In this document: positions 1-8,825 of the stretch, piece by piece
Layout of the letters: every line of letters starts with the position of its first letter
Numbering within the stretch: the stretch's first letter is position 1
Assembly (NCBI GenBank): GCA_024640745.1
Contig: JAHEEL010000008.1
Location: 1 to 26,798 of the forward strand
Reading direction: 5' to 3'
Origin: Actinomycetes bacterium
GTDB lineage: Bacteria > Actinomycetota > Acidimicrobiia > Spongiisociales > UBA5794
Length of the DNA: 26,798 bases
Program-made: the position numbers and the translations under genes
The notes under the pieces: model-generated
Databases searched by the model: none
What the model was told of the DNA's origin: nothing
Seen by the model: only the letters and a program-made list of their open reading frames with translations

Positions 1-168
1 GCTCGTGCTCCGTCGCTGACTCGGCGCGCAGCCGAACGGAGGAGGAGGGCCCTTCGTCCCTTGTCTAGAGTTGGCACCCCGTCGCAAGATGGGTTGTTCG
101 CTCGTGTCGTTCACCGATCGACACAGCGCGGCGACGAGGCAGGATCCGCTTACACGAGGGAGCAGACG
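1..168. other. Window edge, no supported gene
   Basis: I see no gene I can support here. The frame of the first real gene stays open to the window edge, but codon quality is poor before the ATG at 169. Another + frame is open from the edge to a TAG at 66-68, which could be the last codons of an upstream protein, but it is too short to judge. A GAGGGA ribosome-binding site at 156-161 serves the first gene. Confidence 0.5.
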
Positions 169-1265
169 ATGGCGATCGAGGTCCGAAAAGTGGTGCTTGA
201 GAGCGTCAGCGATGCGTCCGGTCTCGCGGCGTTGATCGACGAGGGGGTGTTCGAAGCGGACGGGGTCGTTGCCGTCGTCGGAAAGACGGAAGGCAACGGC
301 GGCGTCAACGACTTCACCCGGATCCTCGCCGACCAGGCGTTCCGCCGAGTTCTCATGGACAAGGGCACGCGATCGCAGGAGGAGTCGACGAGATCCCGAT
401 GGTCTGGTCCGGCGGAACCGATGGCATCCTCACCCCCCATGCCACGATCTTCGCGAAGGTTGCAGATGCCGGACCTCCCAGCGACGAGCCGCGCCTGGCC
501 GTCGGCTACGCGATGAGCGATGTCATCCTGCCGGAAGACATCGGACGTCCCGCAATGGTCGAGAAGGTCGCTCAGGGAGTTCGTCGTGCCATGGCCGAGG
601 CCGGCATCGACGACCCGGCCGACGTGCACTACGTTCAGACCAAGACGCCGCTTCTGGTCATGGAGACCATCAACGACGCGAAGAGCCGGGGCCACACCGT
701 GTACACCGAGGACCCGCTCGAGTCGATGAACGTCTCGAACGGGACCTCGGCGCTGGGCATCGCCGTCGCCCTTGGAGAGATCGACATGCCGACGGCAGAG
801 CAGATCGGGCACGACCTCGACCTGTACTCATCGGTGGCATCGTGCTCGTCCGGCGTTGAACTCGATCAGGCCCAGACCGTCGTCGTCGGCAATGCCCCGG
901 GCGCCGGCGGCCGGTATCGCATCGGGCACGACGTGATGAAGGATGCCCTCGACCAGGAGGGTGTGTACCGCGCGATCCGATCGGCGGGGCTCGATCTGCC
1001 CGAGCGTGCGAAGCCCGAGGATCTCGACGGCCGCGTCGTCAACGTGTTCGTCAAGTGTGAAGCCGATCCGACCTCGCGCCTACGCGGGCGGCGCCAGGTC
1101 TCGCTCGATGACTCCGACGTGCACCACCACCGCCATATCAAGGGCGCCGTCGGCGGCGTTGTCGCCTCGGCGGTCGACGATGCCGCCGTGTTCGTCTCGG
1201 TGGCCGCATTGCACCAGGGTCCCAGCGGGGGCGGACCGGTCGCGGCCATCGTCGACGTGGGCTGA
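169..1265 (+). pseudogene. Ring-opening amidohydrolase of the barbiturase/cyanuric acid hydrolase (AtzD/TrzD) family, frame broken by one missing base
   Basis: Family members hydrolytically open barbiturate (to ureidomalonate) or cyanuric acid. The protein has three homologous domains, each giving one Lys and one Ser to a shared active site. Counting through the break, I see all three pairs: Lys39 (GKTEGNG) with Ser81 (SGGTDG), Lys159 (QTKTPLL) with about Ser228 (SCSSGVEL), and Lys296 (FVKCEAD) with Ser353 (GPSGGGP). Codons 169-384 read in one frame and the rest, from about 384, in the frame one base back. One extra base near 384 would restore a protein of about 365 residues, the normal family length. 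The ATG at 169 follows a GAGGGA site. It heads a same-strand gene run with AllFGH-like and molybdenum hydroxylase genes, which favours a pyrimidine or purine-type ring over a triazine. Substrate is not certain. The break may be a real mutation or an assembly error; all neighbours are intact. Confidence 0.85.
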
Positions 1266-1270
1266 GCAAC

Positions 1271-2137
1271 ATGACCGCACGAGCGGTCACGGCTCCTCCA
1301 TGGGCGATGCCCGTCCGGGTGCCGGCGGTGGCGAGCATCTCCCTGCGCCGGATCATTCTCGAGCCGTTGCGCAGCGCCGTTGTTCTCGGCACATCGAGCC
1401 ATGCAATCTGGCTGCTCGTGGACGACGACGTGGCGGTGGTGTCGACCCGTGACGCCACGCGCCTGCCGAACGCCGTCGAGATTGCCACCCCGGCGGCGGC
1501 GGAACCGTTCGCGTCGATTGAGCGCGGCACGGTTCCGCTCATCGGGTCTGCGTCGATCGCATTCGGTCGTTTGAACGTCGACGTGGTTCGCTGGTGGGAT
1601 CCCCGTCCCGCCGTCCCGCGAGTGTCGAAAGCGTTGCTTGGCGCCGCGATCGAAGGCTTGCCCGCCTCGGTGCCGGGCATCGACGCTGCGCCGCTGGGCG
1701 CTGCCCTCGAGAACGGCGAGCCCAGCGCACTGGCCGCTGCCGCACGGGCGCTGCTCGGGCGTGGACCGGGATTGACGCCGGAAGGCGATGACTACCTCGC
1801 GGGTGCCCTTGCTGCTACCCGGGTCCTCGGTGTCGCCACCGGCGCTCGCCGAGCGCTCACCGCCATCAACCGGGCCAACGGCTGGCTCGAGGCCGAAGCC
1901 GCGCGCCGGACGACCTCGTTCTCGGCTGCCCTGCTTCGCTGTGCACTCGGCGGCCAAGTCGCTGCTCCTGCGGGTGCTTTCCTGCGTGCGATTGCCGGTC
2001 GCGGCGACGTCGACGCCACCCATCGCGCACTGGCGGGTGTCGGGCACAGCTCGGGCCCGGCCCTTGCGGCGGGAATCGTCCTCGGCGCGCAGTCACTCGT
2101 CCACCAACCCCTCACGAACACTGGAGGTTCCCTGTGA
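1271..2137 (+). CDS. DUF2877 protein, AllH (YlbF)-like subunit of a carbamoyltransferase-type complex
   Basis: This 288-residue protein carries the DUF2877 hallmark G-x-GPGLTPEGDDYLAG (about residues 160-176), followed by RTTSFSAALLRCALGG and GHSSGPALAAGI, as in E. coli AllH (formerly YlbF). In E. coli, AllF, AllG and AllH together form oxamate carbamoyltransferase, which splits oxalurate with phosphate to oxamate and carbamoyl phosphate in allantoin degradation. The start ATG lies 5 nt after the amidohydrolase stop. The last codons overlap the next gene (ATG at 2134), so translation is probably coupled. There is no signal peptide or membrane segment, so it is likely cytoplasmic. Family membership is clear; the substrate here is inferred from the neighbouring ring-opening enzyme. 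Confidence 0.85.
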   Translation: MTARAVTAPPWAMPVRVPAVASISLRRIILEPLRSAVVLGTSSHAIWLLVDDDVAVVSTRDATRLPNAVEIATPAAAEPFASIERGTVPLIGSASIAFGRLNVDVVRWWDPRPAVPRVSKALLGAAIEGLPASVPGIDAAPLGAALENGEPSALAAAARALLGRGPGLTPEGDDYLAGALAATRVLGVATGARRALTAINRANGWLEAEAARRTTSFSAALLRCALGGQVAAPAGAFLRAIAGRGDVDATHRALAGVGHSSGPALAAGIVLGAQSLVHQPLTNTGGSL

Positions 2138-3564
2138 TCGCTCGGGTCGAGATCCACCCAGGCCGCTACCACGATTCGGTGCGCCTGATGCAGGCGAGCA
2201 AGGCGGTACAGAACGTCGACGGCGTCGGCGACGCGCTTGTGGCAATGGGGACCGAACTCAACCTGGGTTTGCTGGCGGACATGGGATTCGACATGGAGGG
2301 CGTGGCCGATGCCGGCCCCAACGATCTCCTTGTCGCGCTCCGAGCGGAGAACGAAGCCACGATTGCAGCCGCCCACCGAGCCCTCGACGAGGCACTCAGC
2401 CACAAGGTCGTACCATCCGGCGGCCTCGACGCCCCCACACCCAAGACGGCGGGCGCTGCCGCAGCGGCGTCCGATGCCAACGTGGTCCTGCTCTCGGTTC
2501 CAGGCGAGCACGCCTTCGTCGAGGCCATGGAAGCCCTCGAATCCGGTCGGCACGTCATGATCTTCAGCGATAACGTGCCGCTCGATCAGGAGGTCATCCT
2601 CAAGCGCTATGGCATCGACCACGATCTGCTCGTCATGGGCCCCGATTGTGGGACGGCCATCGTCGACGGCGTCGGCCTCGGCTTCGCCAACGCCGTGCTG
2701 CCGGGCTCGGTCAGCATGGTCGGCGCGTCCGGGACGGGGATCCAGGAGATGTGCGCGCTGCTCGACGACGCCGGCATCGGCGTTCGCCACGCCCTCGGAA
2801 CCGGGAGCCGCGATCTCTCGGAGCCGGTCGGCGCAGCCTCTACCCTGCAGGCCCTCGCTGCGCTCGAGAATGACCCTGCGTCCGACCTGATCGTTCTCAT
2901 CTCAAAGCCGCCTGCGGCCGAAGTCGCCGAGAAGGTGCGTCGGGCGGCCGAAGCCTGTACCAAGCCGGTGGTGATCACATTCATGGGCGAGACCACGCTC
3001 GAAGACGGCGCCGGCGCGGTCCTCTCCGAACTCGGGAGGCCACCCACCGAGTACGGAGCATGGGTGGCGCCGCCGCGTGACCATCGGCCGGGAACGGTGC
3101 GGGGCCTGTTCTCGGGAGGCACGCTGGCTTCGGAGGCCCGCTTCGTTGCCGCCCCTCTCCTCGGCGAGATTGGAGCCACCGAGGACGATGCCGGCCATGC
3201 TTTCATCGATTACGGCGACGACGAGTACACACAAGGTCGAGCGCATCCGATGATCGACCAGACCGTGCGGCTGGAGCGATTGGCTGCGGCGGGGCATGAC
3301 GAGTCGGTCGGGGTGATCCTGATGGACGTGGTGCTCGGCTACGGCGCCAACGCCGATCCCTCAGCTGAGCTTGCGCCGTTGGTGGGACAGGCGATCGACG
3401 CCGGCGCTGCCGTTGTGGTCTCGCTCTGCGGGACGAGGGGAGATCCACAGGGTCGCGATGCTCAGGCGGAGGCCCTCAACCGTGCGGGTGCATCGGTCTA
3501 CCTCTCGAATGCTGCTGCCGCCATGGCTGCGGCCCGCCTTGGTTCCGAAGGGAGGCTCGCATGA
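2134..3564 (+). CDS. fdrA: FdrA/AllF-like protein, succinyl-CoA synthetase alpha-like subunit
   Basis: A 476-residue member of the FdrA family, related to succinyl-CoA synthetase and often labelled acyl-CoA synthetase FdrA. It opens with the typical FdrA N-terminus (residues 1-60, with YHDSVRLMQASKAV). It has glycine-rich nucleotide/phosphate-binding segments VGASGTG (196-202) and GTGSRDLS (222-229), and a C-terminal half with FSGGTLASEARF and GRAHPMIDQTVRLERL. E. coli FdrA (AllF) is a component of oxamate carbamoyltransferase. The ATG overlaps the upstream stop by 4 nt and the gene overlaps the next one by 4 nt (ATG 3561, TGA 3562-3564), which points to a tightly coupled three-gene complex. 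A CoA-ligase role is the alternative suggested by the fold. No carbamate kinase gene follows, unlike the E. coli locus. Confidence 0.88.
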   Translation: MIARVEIHPGRYHDSVRLMQASKAVQNVDGVGDALVAMGTELNLGLLADMGFDMEGVADAGPNDLLVALRAENEATIAAAHRALDEALSHKVVPSGGLDAPTPKTAGAAAAASDANVVLLSVPGEHAFVEAMEALESGRHVMIFSDNVPLDQEVILKRYGIDHDLLVMGPDCGTAIVDGVGLGFANAVLPGSVSMVGASGTGIQEMCALLDDAGIGVRHALGTGSRDLSEPVGAASTLQALAALENDPASDLIVLISKPPAAEVAEKVRRAAEACTKPVVITFMGETTLEDGAGAVLSELGRPPTEYGAWVAPPRDHRPGTVRGLFSGGTLASEARFVAAPLLGEIGATEDDAGHAFIDYGDDEYTQGRAHPMIDQTVRLERLAAAGHDESVGVILMDVVLGYGANADPSAELAPLVGQAIDAGAAVVVSLCGTRGDPQGRDAQAEALNRAGASVYLSNAAAAMAAARLGSEGRLA

Positions 3565-4967
3565 GCGATCTGCGCCATCTGCTCGACGATGTGCCGGTTG
3601 TAGCGACGGCCGGCACCGACCTGCTCGCCGATTCGATCGAGCAGCAGGGAGCCCGCGTGGTGCGCTCGGACTGGCGGCCGCCGGTGCCGGGCACAGAGGC
3701 GGCGCTCGCGAAGCTCGCAGCCGACGGGCGAAACCCTGCAGCGAACCAGACGGCGATCGAGCGCATGCTCGCCGTCCGCCCGCAGCTGGTCGACGTGCGT
3801 GTGGCGCGCGACGCCTTCGCCGACATGACGGATCGGACGTTCTTCCATGCCGGTCCTCCGTTGACCTGGGAACGCGCCAGCGGGCCGATGCGCGGGGCGA
3901 TCATCGGCGCGATGATCTACGAGGGGATGGCAACCGATCCGGAGGATGCGGCCGCCAAGGCAGAACGCGGCGAGATCGAGCTCTCCCCGTGCCATCACCA
4001 CGGCGCCGTCGGTCCCATGGCCGGGGTGACGTCTCCGTCGATGCCGGTAGCGGTCGTCGACGATGCGGCCGGCAACGGCGTGGCCTACTCCACGCTCAAC
4101 GAAGGCCTCGGCAAAGTTCTGCGGTACGGCGCGTTCGCCTCCGAGACCATCGATCGGCTCCGCTGGATGGATTCCGTGCTTGGGCCGGTGCTGCGCGCCG
4201 TGCTGTTGCGGCGGGGCCCGATCGATCTCCAGGCGCTGATTGCCCAGGCACTGCAGATGGGCGATGACGGTCACAATCGCAACCGCGCGGTGACCTCACT
4301 CTTCCTGCGCGAGATTGGACCTGCGCTCATCGACGGGGCAGATGCCCCGGTTGACGAGCGCTCCGGGGTCTTCCAGTTCATCGACGGCAACGACCACTTC
4401 ATGCTCAACCTCGTCATGGCCGCCGGCAAGCTCGGATCGGACGCCGCATCCGGCGTTCCCGCATCGAGTCTGGTGACGGTGATGGCTCGCAACGGCACCG
4501 ACTTCGGGGTCCGGCTCTCCGGCACCGGAGATCAGTGGTTCACCGCACCCGCCCCTCCGGTGGATGGCCTGTACCTCGGTTCGTTCAGCGAGGAAGATGC
4601 AAGCCCGGACATCGGCGACTCAACGATCACCGAGACGGTCGGTCTCGGCGGTCTGGCGATGGCGGCAGCGCCGGCGATCGTCGGATTCGTCGGTGGGACC
4701 GCCGCCGGCGCAGTCCGCAGAACCCTCGCCATGTACGAGATCACGCTGGCCGAGCACCCGGCCTATCAGATTCCCATGCTCGAGTTCCGGGGCACGCCGG
4801 TGGGGATCGACGCGGCCCGGGTGGTCCGTACCGGGGTCCGCCCCCAGATCAACACCGGTATCGCGGGCGCGGTGCCCGGCACGGGCATGGTGGGTGCGGG
4901 CCTCGTGGAAGCACCGATGGAGTGCTTCGCTCAGGGAATCAGATCACTGGCCGCGAGCCTGGGGTGA
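3561..4967 (+). CDS. DUF1116 protein, AllG (YlbE)-like subunit
   Basis: A 468-residue DUF1116 protein. Conserved stretches visible are HAGPPLTWERASGPMRGA (about 96-113), SPCHHHGAVGPMAG (142-155, histidine-rich and probably functional), GDDGHNRN (about 234), GNDHFMLN (about 275) and ARNGTDFGVRLSG. Length and motif order match E. coli YlbE, renamed AllG, the partner of AllF and AllH in oxamate carbamoyltransferase. It closes the allH-allF-allG-like set, and a 98-nt gap separates it from the Mo hydroxylase genes. No signal peptide or transmembrane helix is seen. The family is secure; the reaction in this organism is inferred and could differ from the E. coli one because the upstream ring-opening enzyme would deliver ureidomalonate or a triazine product rather than oxalurate. 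Confidence 0.87.
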   Translation: MSDLRHLLDDVPVVATAGTDLLADSIEQQGARVVRSDWRPPVPGTEAALAKLAADGRNPAANQTAIERMLAVRPQLVDVRVARDAFADMTDRTFFHAGPPLTWERASGPMRGAIIGAMIYEGMATDPEDAAAKAERGEIELSPCHHHGAVGPMAGVTSPSMPVAVVDDAAGNGVAYSTLNEGLGKVLRYGAFASETIDRLRWMDSVLGPVLRAVLLRRGPIDLQALIAQALQMGDDGHNRNRAVTSLFLREIGPALIDGADAPVDERSGVFQFIDGNDHFMLNLVMAAGKLGSDAASGVPASSLVTVMARNGTDFGVRLSGTGDQWFTAPAPPVDGLYLGSFSEEDASPDIGDSTITETVGLGGLAMAAAPAIVGFVGGTAAGAVRRTLAMYEITLAEHPAYQIPMLEFRGTPVGIDAARVVRTGVRPQINTGIAGAVPGTGMVGAGLVEAPMECFAQGIRSLAASLG

Positions 4968-5065
4968 GGCCGGATGGGAAGTCGAACCCGGAGCAGCGGA
5001 TGGTCGCGAATCATCGCGGGGTCGTGAAGTTGTAAGATCCTGGGATCGGGTCGGAGGAGGATTCC

Positions 5066-5950
5066 TTGGTCATTTCTCACGAGTTCGACTATCGGCGCCC
5101 GTCGTCCCTCGAGGATGCCATCGGTGCACTTGCCGAATTCCCGGGTTCGGCCTGGATCCTCGCGGGGGGCACCGATCTCGTTGCATGGCTTCGCGACGAC
5201 GCCGTCGCTCCGGATCTCGTCGTCGACATCAAGGACGTCCCGGGACTCGCCGACATCGCGCTCGACGACCGCACCCTGAGCATCGGGTCGCTGGTCACGT
5301 TCACCGACCTCATCGAATCGGACCTGATTGCCGACCATGCCCCGCTCCTGGCAGAGATGGCCGAAACCGTTGGATCGACCGGTATTCGCAACCGGGCGAC
5401 CCTGGTCGGCAACATCTGCTCGGCCGTGCCATCCTGCGACGCCGGCCCCGTCCTGCTCGCGTACGACGCAGCGGTGCACCTCGCGGGTCCCGCCGGCGAA
5501 CGCACCGTCGACATCAACGATTGGTTCGTCGGACTCCGGCAGACCGCGAGATCCGACGACGAAGTCGTCACCCGGGTGACCATCGACGTGAGGTCTCACG
5601 GTGGTATCTACGTCAAGCTGATGCGCTACGCCGGCGAGGATCTTGCCCAGGCTGCGGTTGCGATCGTGGTCCGTCCGGATCACGACTTCCGCGTCGCATT
5701 CGGCGCCGTCGCTCCGACCCCGTTCCGGTCTGCGCGCATCGAAGACGCGCTGCGCGGGAAGGCGCTCGACGCAGCGCTCGTTGGGAGAGTCGTCGCACTG
5801 GTGGCCGACGAGATCAGCCCGATCACCGACATGCGAGCCTCCGCCGAGTATCGCACGCGGATGACGGAGGTCATGCTGGATCGGGGGTTGTGGGCAGCTG
5901 TTGGCCGGCTCTCCGGGGAGGGCCTCCGCTACGGCGAACGAGTGATCTGA
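5066..5950 (+). CDS. Molybdenum hydroxylase, FAD-binding (medium) subunit
   Basis: This 294-residue protein is the FAD-binding subunit of a xanthine dehydrogenase/CO dehydrogenase-type enzyme. It shows AGGTDL (33-38) and TLVGNICSAVPSCD (112-125), the two FAD-contact segments of the CoxM/XdhB family, followed by a C-terminal CO dehydrogenase flavoprotein domain. The start is TTG at 5066, chosen because GGAGGAGGA lies just upstream and the conserved N-terminus (FDYRRPSSLEDAI) begins there. It probably passes electrons from the 2Fe-2S subunit to NAD or another acceptor. It is followed by the 2Fe-2S and Mo subunits, the common M-S-L order. With a barbiturase-family gene and a uracil/xanthine permease in the same run, a uracil/thymine or xanthine hydroxylase is the likely holoenzyme; the substrate is inference. 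Confidence 0.9.
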   Translation: MVISHEFDYRRPSSLEDAIGALAEFPGSAWILAGGTDLVAWLRDDAVAPDLVVDIKDVPGLADIALDDRTLSIGSLVTFTDLIESDLIADHAPLLAEMAETVGSTGIRNRATLVGNICSAVPSCDAGPVLLAYDAAVHLAGPAGERTVDINDWFVGLRQTARSDDEVVTRVTIDVRSHGGIYVKLMRYAGEDLAQAAVAIVVRPDHDFRVAFGAVAPTPFRSARIEDALRGKALDAALVGRVVALVADEISPITDMRASAEYRTRMTEVMLDRGLWAAVGRLSGEGLRYGERVI

Positions 5951-5960
5951 GAGGACGGCA

Positions 5961-6422
5961 ATGGATCTGAACTTCACAGTCAACGGCGAGACCTGGGCCC
6001 TCGACGTTGCACCGGCCGACGTGCTGCTCGACGTGCTGCGCGAGAAGGCAGCGGTGAAGAGCCCGAAGATCGGGTGCGAGCGCGGGGACTGCGGGTCGTG
6101 CACGATCATCATGGATGGGCGAACGGTGCGCAGTTGCCTGGTGCTCGCCGTTGAGGCCGACGGTCACGAAATCACGACCGTCGAGGGTCTGAGCTTCGAC
6201 GGCCTGAGCCGGCTTCAGGGCCTGTTTCTCTCGAACAACTCGTTCCAGTGTGGATTCTGCGCGCCCGGGATCGTGCTCGCTGCTACCGAGCTGCTCGAGC
6301 GCAAGCCCAACCCCTCGCGCCACGACGTGCAGGAGGCTCTAGCCGGCAACCTTTGCCGGTGCACGGGGTATGAGCCGATCATCGAAGCAGTCCTGGCGGC
6401 CGGCGCCGGAGGTGACCAATGA
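5961..6422 (+). CDS. Molybdenum hydroxylase, 2Fe-2S (small) subunit
   Basis: A 153-residue ferredoxin-like subunit with both clusters of the xanthine dehydrogenase family intact. The plant-type N-terminal cluster ligands are Cys39, Cys44, Cys47 and Cys59 (CERGDCGSC and the later SC). The second, helical domain uses Cys97, Cys100, Cys132 and Cys134 (CGFC and LCRCTGYEPI). It relays electrons from the molybdenum centre to FAD. The ATG at 5961 follows a GAGAGGA site 10 nt after the FAD-subunit stop, and its stop overlaps the Mo-subunit start (ATGA), so expression is coupled. Length is normal for the family and there is no signal peptide, unlike periplasmic aldehyde oxidoreductases. Confidence 0.95.
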   Translation: MDLNFTVNGETWALDVAPADVLLDVLREKAAVKSPKIGCERGDCGSCTIIMDGRTVRSCLVLAVEADGHEITTVEGLSFDGLSRLQGLFLSNNSFQCGFCAPGIVLAATELLERKPNPSRHDVQEALAGNLCRCTGYEPIIEAVLAAGAGGDQ

Positions 6423-8818
6423 CGGCCACCTATCCGTTCGAGGCCGAGTCGCCGACCGGTGACCTCGCCACTGTGGGGACTCCAGCGGTGCGAGTCGACG
6501 GGGTCGAGAAGATCAGTGGGGCCGCTCAATTCGTCGACGACATCGACTTCGGTCCCGGCCTGCTCTATGCCGCCATCGTCGAGAGTCCCCATGCGTACGC
6601 CCGGATCGTCTCTATCGACACGGCCGAAGCGGAACAGGCGAGCGGCGTCGTGCGGATCGCTACCGGCAAGGACTTCCCATACAAGTTCGGCATGTACATG
6701 GAGGACCGCTACATCTTTGCCCAGGACTACGTCCGCTTCGTCGGCGAACAGGTGGCGGGGGTGATCGCCCGGAGCCACCGTGAAGCCGTTCGAGCGGCGA
6801 AGCTGATCAAGGTCGAGTACGACCTGCTCACGCCGTTGCTCGATCCCAGGTCGGCCGTTGCCGAGGGCGCCGACCTCATCCACCCGGACCTGGCTGCCTA
6901 CACGCACGTCCCATGGTTCTTCCCGGAGGCAGACACGAACATCGCGCACTGGCGACGAATCCGGAAAGGCGACACCGAGCAGGCATTCGCAGACGCCGAC
7001 CTCGTACTCGAGGACACCTACGAGGTCCCCCGGTATGCCCACTGTGCCATCGAACCGCACGTGACGGTGAGCCGGCTCGACCCGGCGGGACGGTTGACCG
7101 TGTGGACGGCATCACAATCTCCTCATACGCAGCGGCATCTCTTCGCACAGGCGCTTGCGCCCCTGGGATTCACGCATAAGGACGTGCGCGTGATCACGCC
7201 GTACGTCGGCGGGGGATTCGGGGGGAAGGCCGGCGTTTCCATGGAGATCCTGGGTGCGGCGATGGCGACTCTGGTCAAGGGACGCCCAGTCAAGCTGCGG
7301 TGGACCCGAGAGCAGGAGTTCTACAACACCTACCAACGCCAGGGTGTGGTCGCCGAACTCAAGGTCGGTGTCATGAACGACGGCACGATCACCGCCGTTG
7401 AGCACAAGCTCTACTGGGACGCCGGCGCGTACGTCGAGTACGGGGCGAACGTCGTCAACGCGGCCGGGCTGTCGGCAACCGGGCCGTACCGGGTCCCGAA
7501 CATCACGAACGACTCGCTCTGCGTCTACACGAACCTCCCGCCGGGCGGTCCCTACCGAGGCTTCGGCTACTCCGAGTTCCATTTCGGTCTCGAATCGCAC
7601 ATGGACCGCATCGCCGAGGCCATCGGGATGGACCCGGTGAAGTTCCGGAAGAAGAACGCCATCGTCGAGGGCGACGAGCTCGCCTACGGCGCGCACATGA
7701 ACCCGTCCGGCTTGCACGAGGCCATCGACAAGACGGCGGCGGCGATCGGCTGGGGAATCGAAGAGCGGTCGGACAACCCGAACACGGTGATCGGCAAGGG
7801 GATCGCGCTGTTCTGGAAGGCTCCGGCGATGCCCCCGAATGCGTCGTCCGCGTCCTTCCTGAAGTTCAACGAAGACGGCAGCGTCAACATCGCGGTCTCC
7901 GGTATGGAGCTCGGCCAGGGCTACCTCACGGTGATGGCACAGATCGCCAGCGAAGTGCTGTCGGTGCCGGTCGACAAGATCAGGGTCGAGACGCCGGATA
8001 CCGATCGCAATCCCTACGAATGGCAGACCGTGGCCTCCCACGTGACGTGGAGCTCGGGCCTCGCCGTCGAGAAGGCGGCGCTGGAGGCGCGCTCGAAGAT
8101 CTTCGACGTGATCCATCAGGTCTATGGATTCGAGGACGATTCGCTCTATCTCGAGGACGAGGCCGTCAGGTGCAAGACCGATCCGAGCTTCTCGAAGCCG
8201 CTGCGCGATTTCGTGATCGACGGCATCCAAACGGACGACGGAACCTGGCGCGGCGGACCGATCGTCGCGAGCGGGAAGTTCATGCCGGAGTTCACCAATG
8301 CGAACAGCGACCCGGCAACGGGACAGGGCGGCCATCCGAACGTCCACTACACGGTCGGAGCGACCGGTGTGGTCCTCGAGATCGACAAGGCAACGGGTCG
8401 GATCTGGGTGCGCAAGGCCGCACTTGCCGTCGATGCCGGCCGAGCGATCAATCCGGACCTGGTCAAGGGGCAGATCACGGGAGGCCTCGTGCAAGGCCTT
8501 GCAACCGTGCTCTTCGAAGACATGCGATTCGACGAGGGCGGCAGGATGATGAACCCGACGTTCACCGACTACAAGATCCCGACGGCGTTCGACATCCCAG
8601 ACGAGATCATCCCCATCATTGTGGAAGTCCCCCAGCCCGACGGGCCGTTCGGGGCTCGCGGCGTGGGCGAGCACACGATGATCGCTGCCGCGCCGGTCAT
8701 CGCCAACGCGGTCTACCACGCGCTCGGTGTGCGGATCACGTCGATGCCGATCACCCAGGAGAAGGTGGCCATGTCCTATCTCGCCACGACCATGTCCGAA
8801 GGCAACCAGGAGGAGTAG
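6419..8818 (+). CDS. Molybdenum hydroxylase, molybdopterin-binding (large) subunit, xanthine dehydrogenase family
   Basis: This 799-residue catalytic subunit begins with the family N-terminal hammerhead signature TPAVRVDGVEKISGAAQF (about 21-38). It has the cofactor loop GGGFGGKAG (about 262), PYRGFGYSE (about 378) and, near the C-terminus, GARGVGEH (about 745-752). The Glu in the last motif occupies the position of the general base that activates the hydroxylating water. It lacks the CO dehydrogenase active-site AYxCSFR motif, so it is not a form I CO dehydrogenase. Candidate substrates from context are uracil/thymine (to barbiturate), xanthine or another N-heterocycle. It overlaps the 2Fe-2S gene by 4 nt. 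No XdhC-type cofactor maturation protein is encoded in the window. Confidence 0.92.
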   Translation: MTATYPFEAESPTGDLATVGTPAVRVDGVEKISGAAQFVDDIDFGPGLLYAAIVESPHAYARIVSIDTAEAEQASGVVRIATGKDFPYKFGMYMEDRYIFAQDYVRFVGEQVAGVIARSHREAVRAAKLIKVEYDLLTPLLDPRSAVAEGADLIHPDLAAYTHVPWFFPEADTNIAHWRRIRKGDTEQAFADADLVLEDTYEVPRYAHCAIEPHVTVSRLDPAGRLTVWTASQSPHTQRHLFAQALAPLGFTHKDVRVITPYVGGGFGGKAGVSMEILGAAMATLVKGRPVKLRWTREQEFYNTYQRQGVVAELKVGVMNDGTITAVEHKLYWDAGAYVEYGANVVNAAGLSATGPYRVPNITNDSLCVYTNLPPGGPYRGFGYSEFHFGLESHMDRIAEAIGMDPVKFRKKNAIVEGDELAYGAHMNPSGLHEAIDKTAAAIGWGIEERSDNPNTVIGKGIALFWKAPAMPPNASSASFLKFNEDGSVNIAVSGMELGQGYLTVMAQIASEVLSVPVDKIRVETPDTDRNPYEWQTVASHVTWSSGLAVEKAALEARSKIFDVIHQVYGFEDDSLYLEDEAVRCKTDPSFSKPLRDFVIDGIQTDDGTWRGGPIVASGKFMPEFTNANSDPATGQGGHPNVHYTVGATGVVLEIDKATGRIWVRKAALAVDAGRAINPDLVKGQITGGLVQGLATVLFEDMRFDEGGRMMNPTFTDYKIPTAFDIPDEIIPIIVEVPQPDGPFGARGVGEHTMIAAAPVIANAVYHALGVRITSMPITQEKVAMSYLATTMSEGNQEE

Positions 8819-8825
8819 ACCACCG

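Noticed and set aside
384..400. Programmed frameshift at the AGGAGGAG stretch
   Set aside because: No slippery heptamer is present and the Shine-Dalgarno-like stretch sits at the shift point rather than 10-14 nt before it.
866..2047. Minus-strand open frame (393 codons)
   Set aside because: Antisense to the amidohydrolase and DUF2877 genes; rich in Arg/Ala/Pro with no motif.
4564..5970. Plus-strand open frame (468 codons) across the DUF1116-FAD gap
   Set aside because: It overlaps two real genes in another frame and is Arg/Ser-rich shadow sequence.
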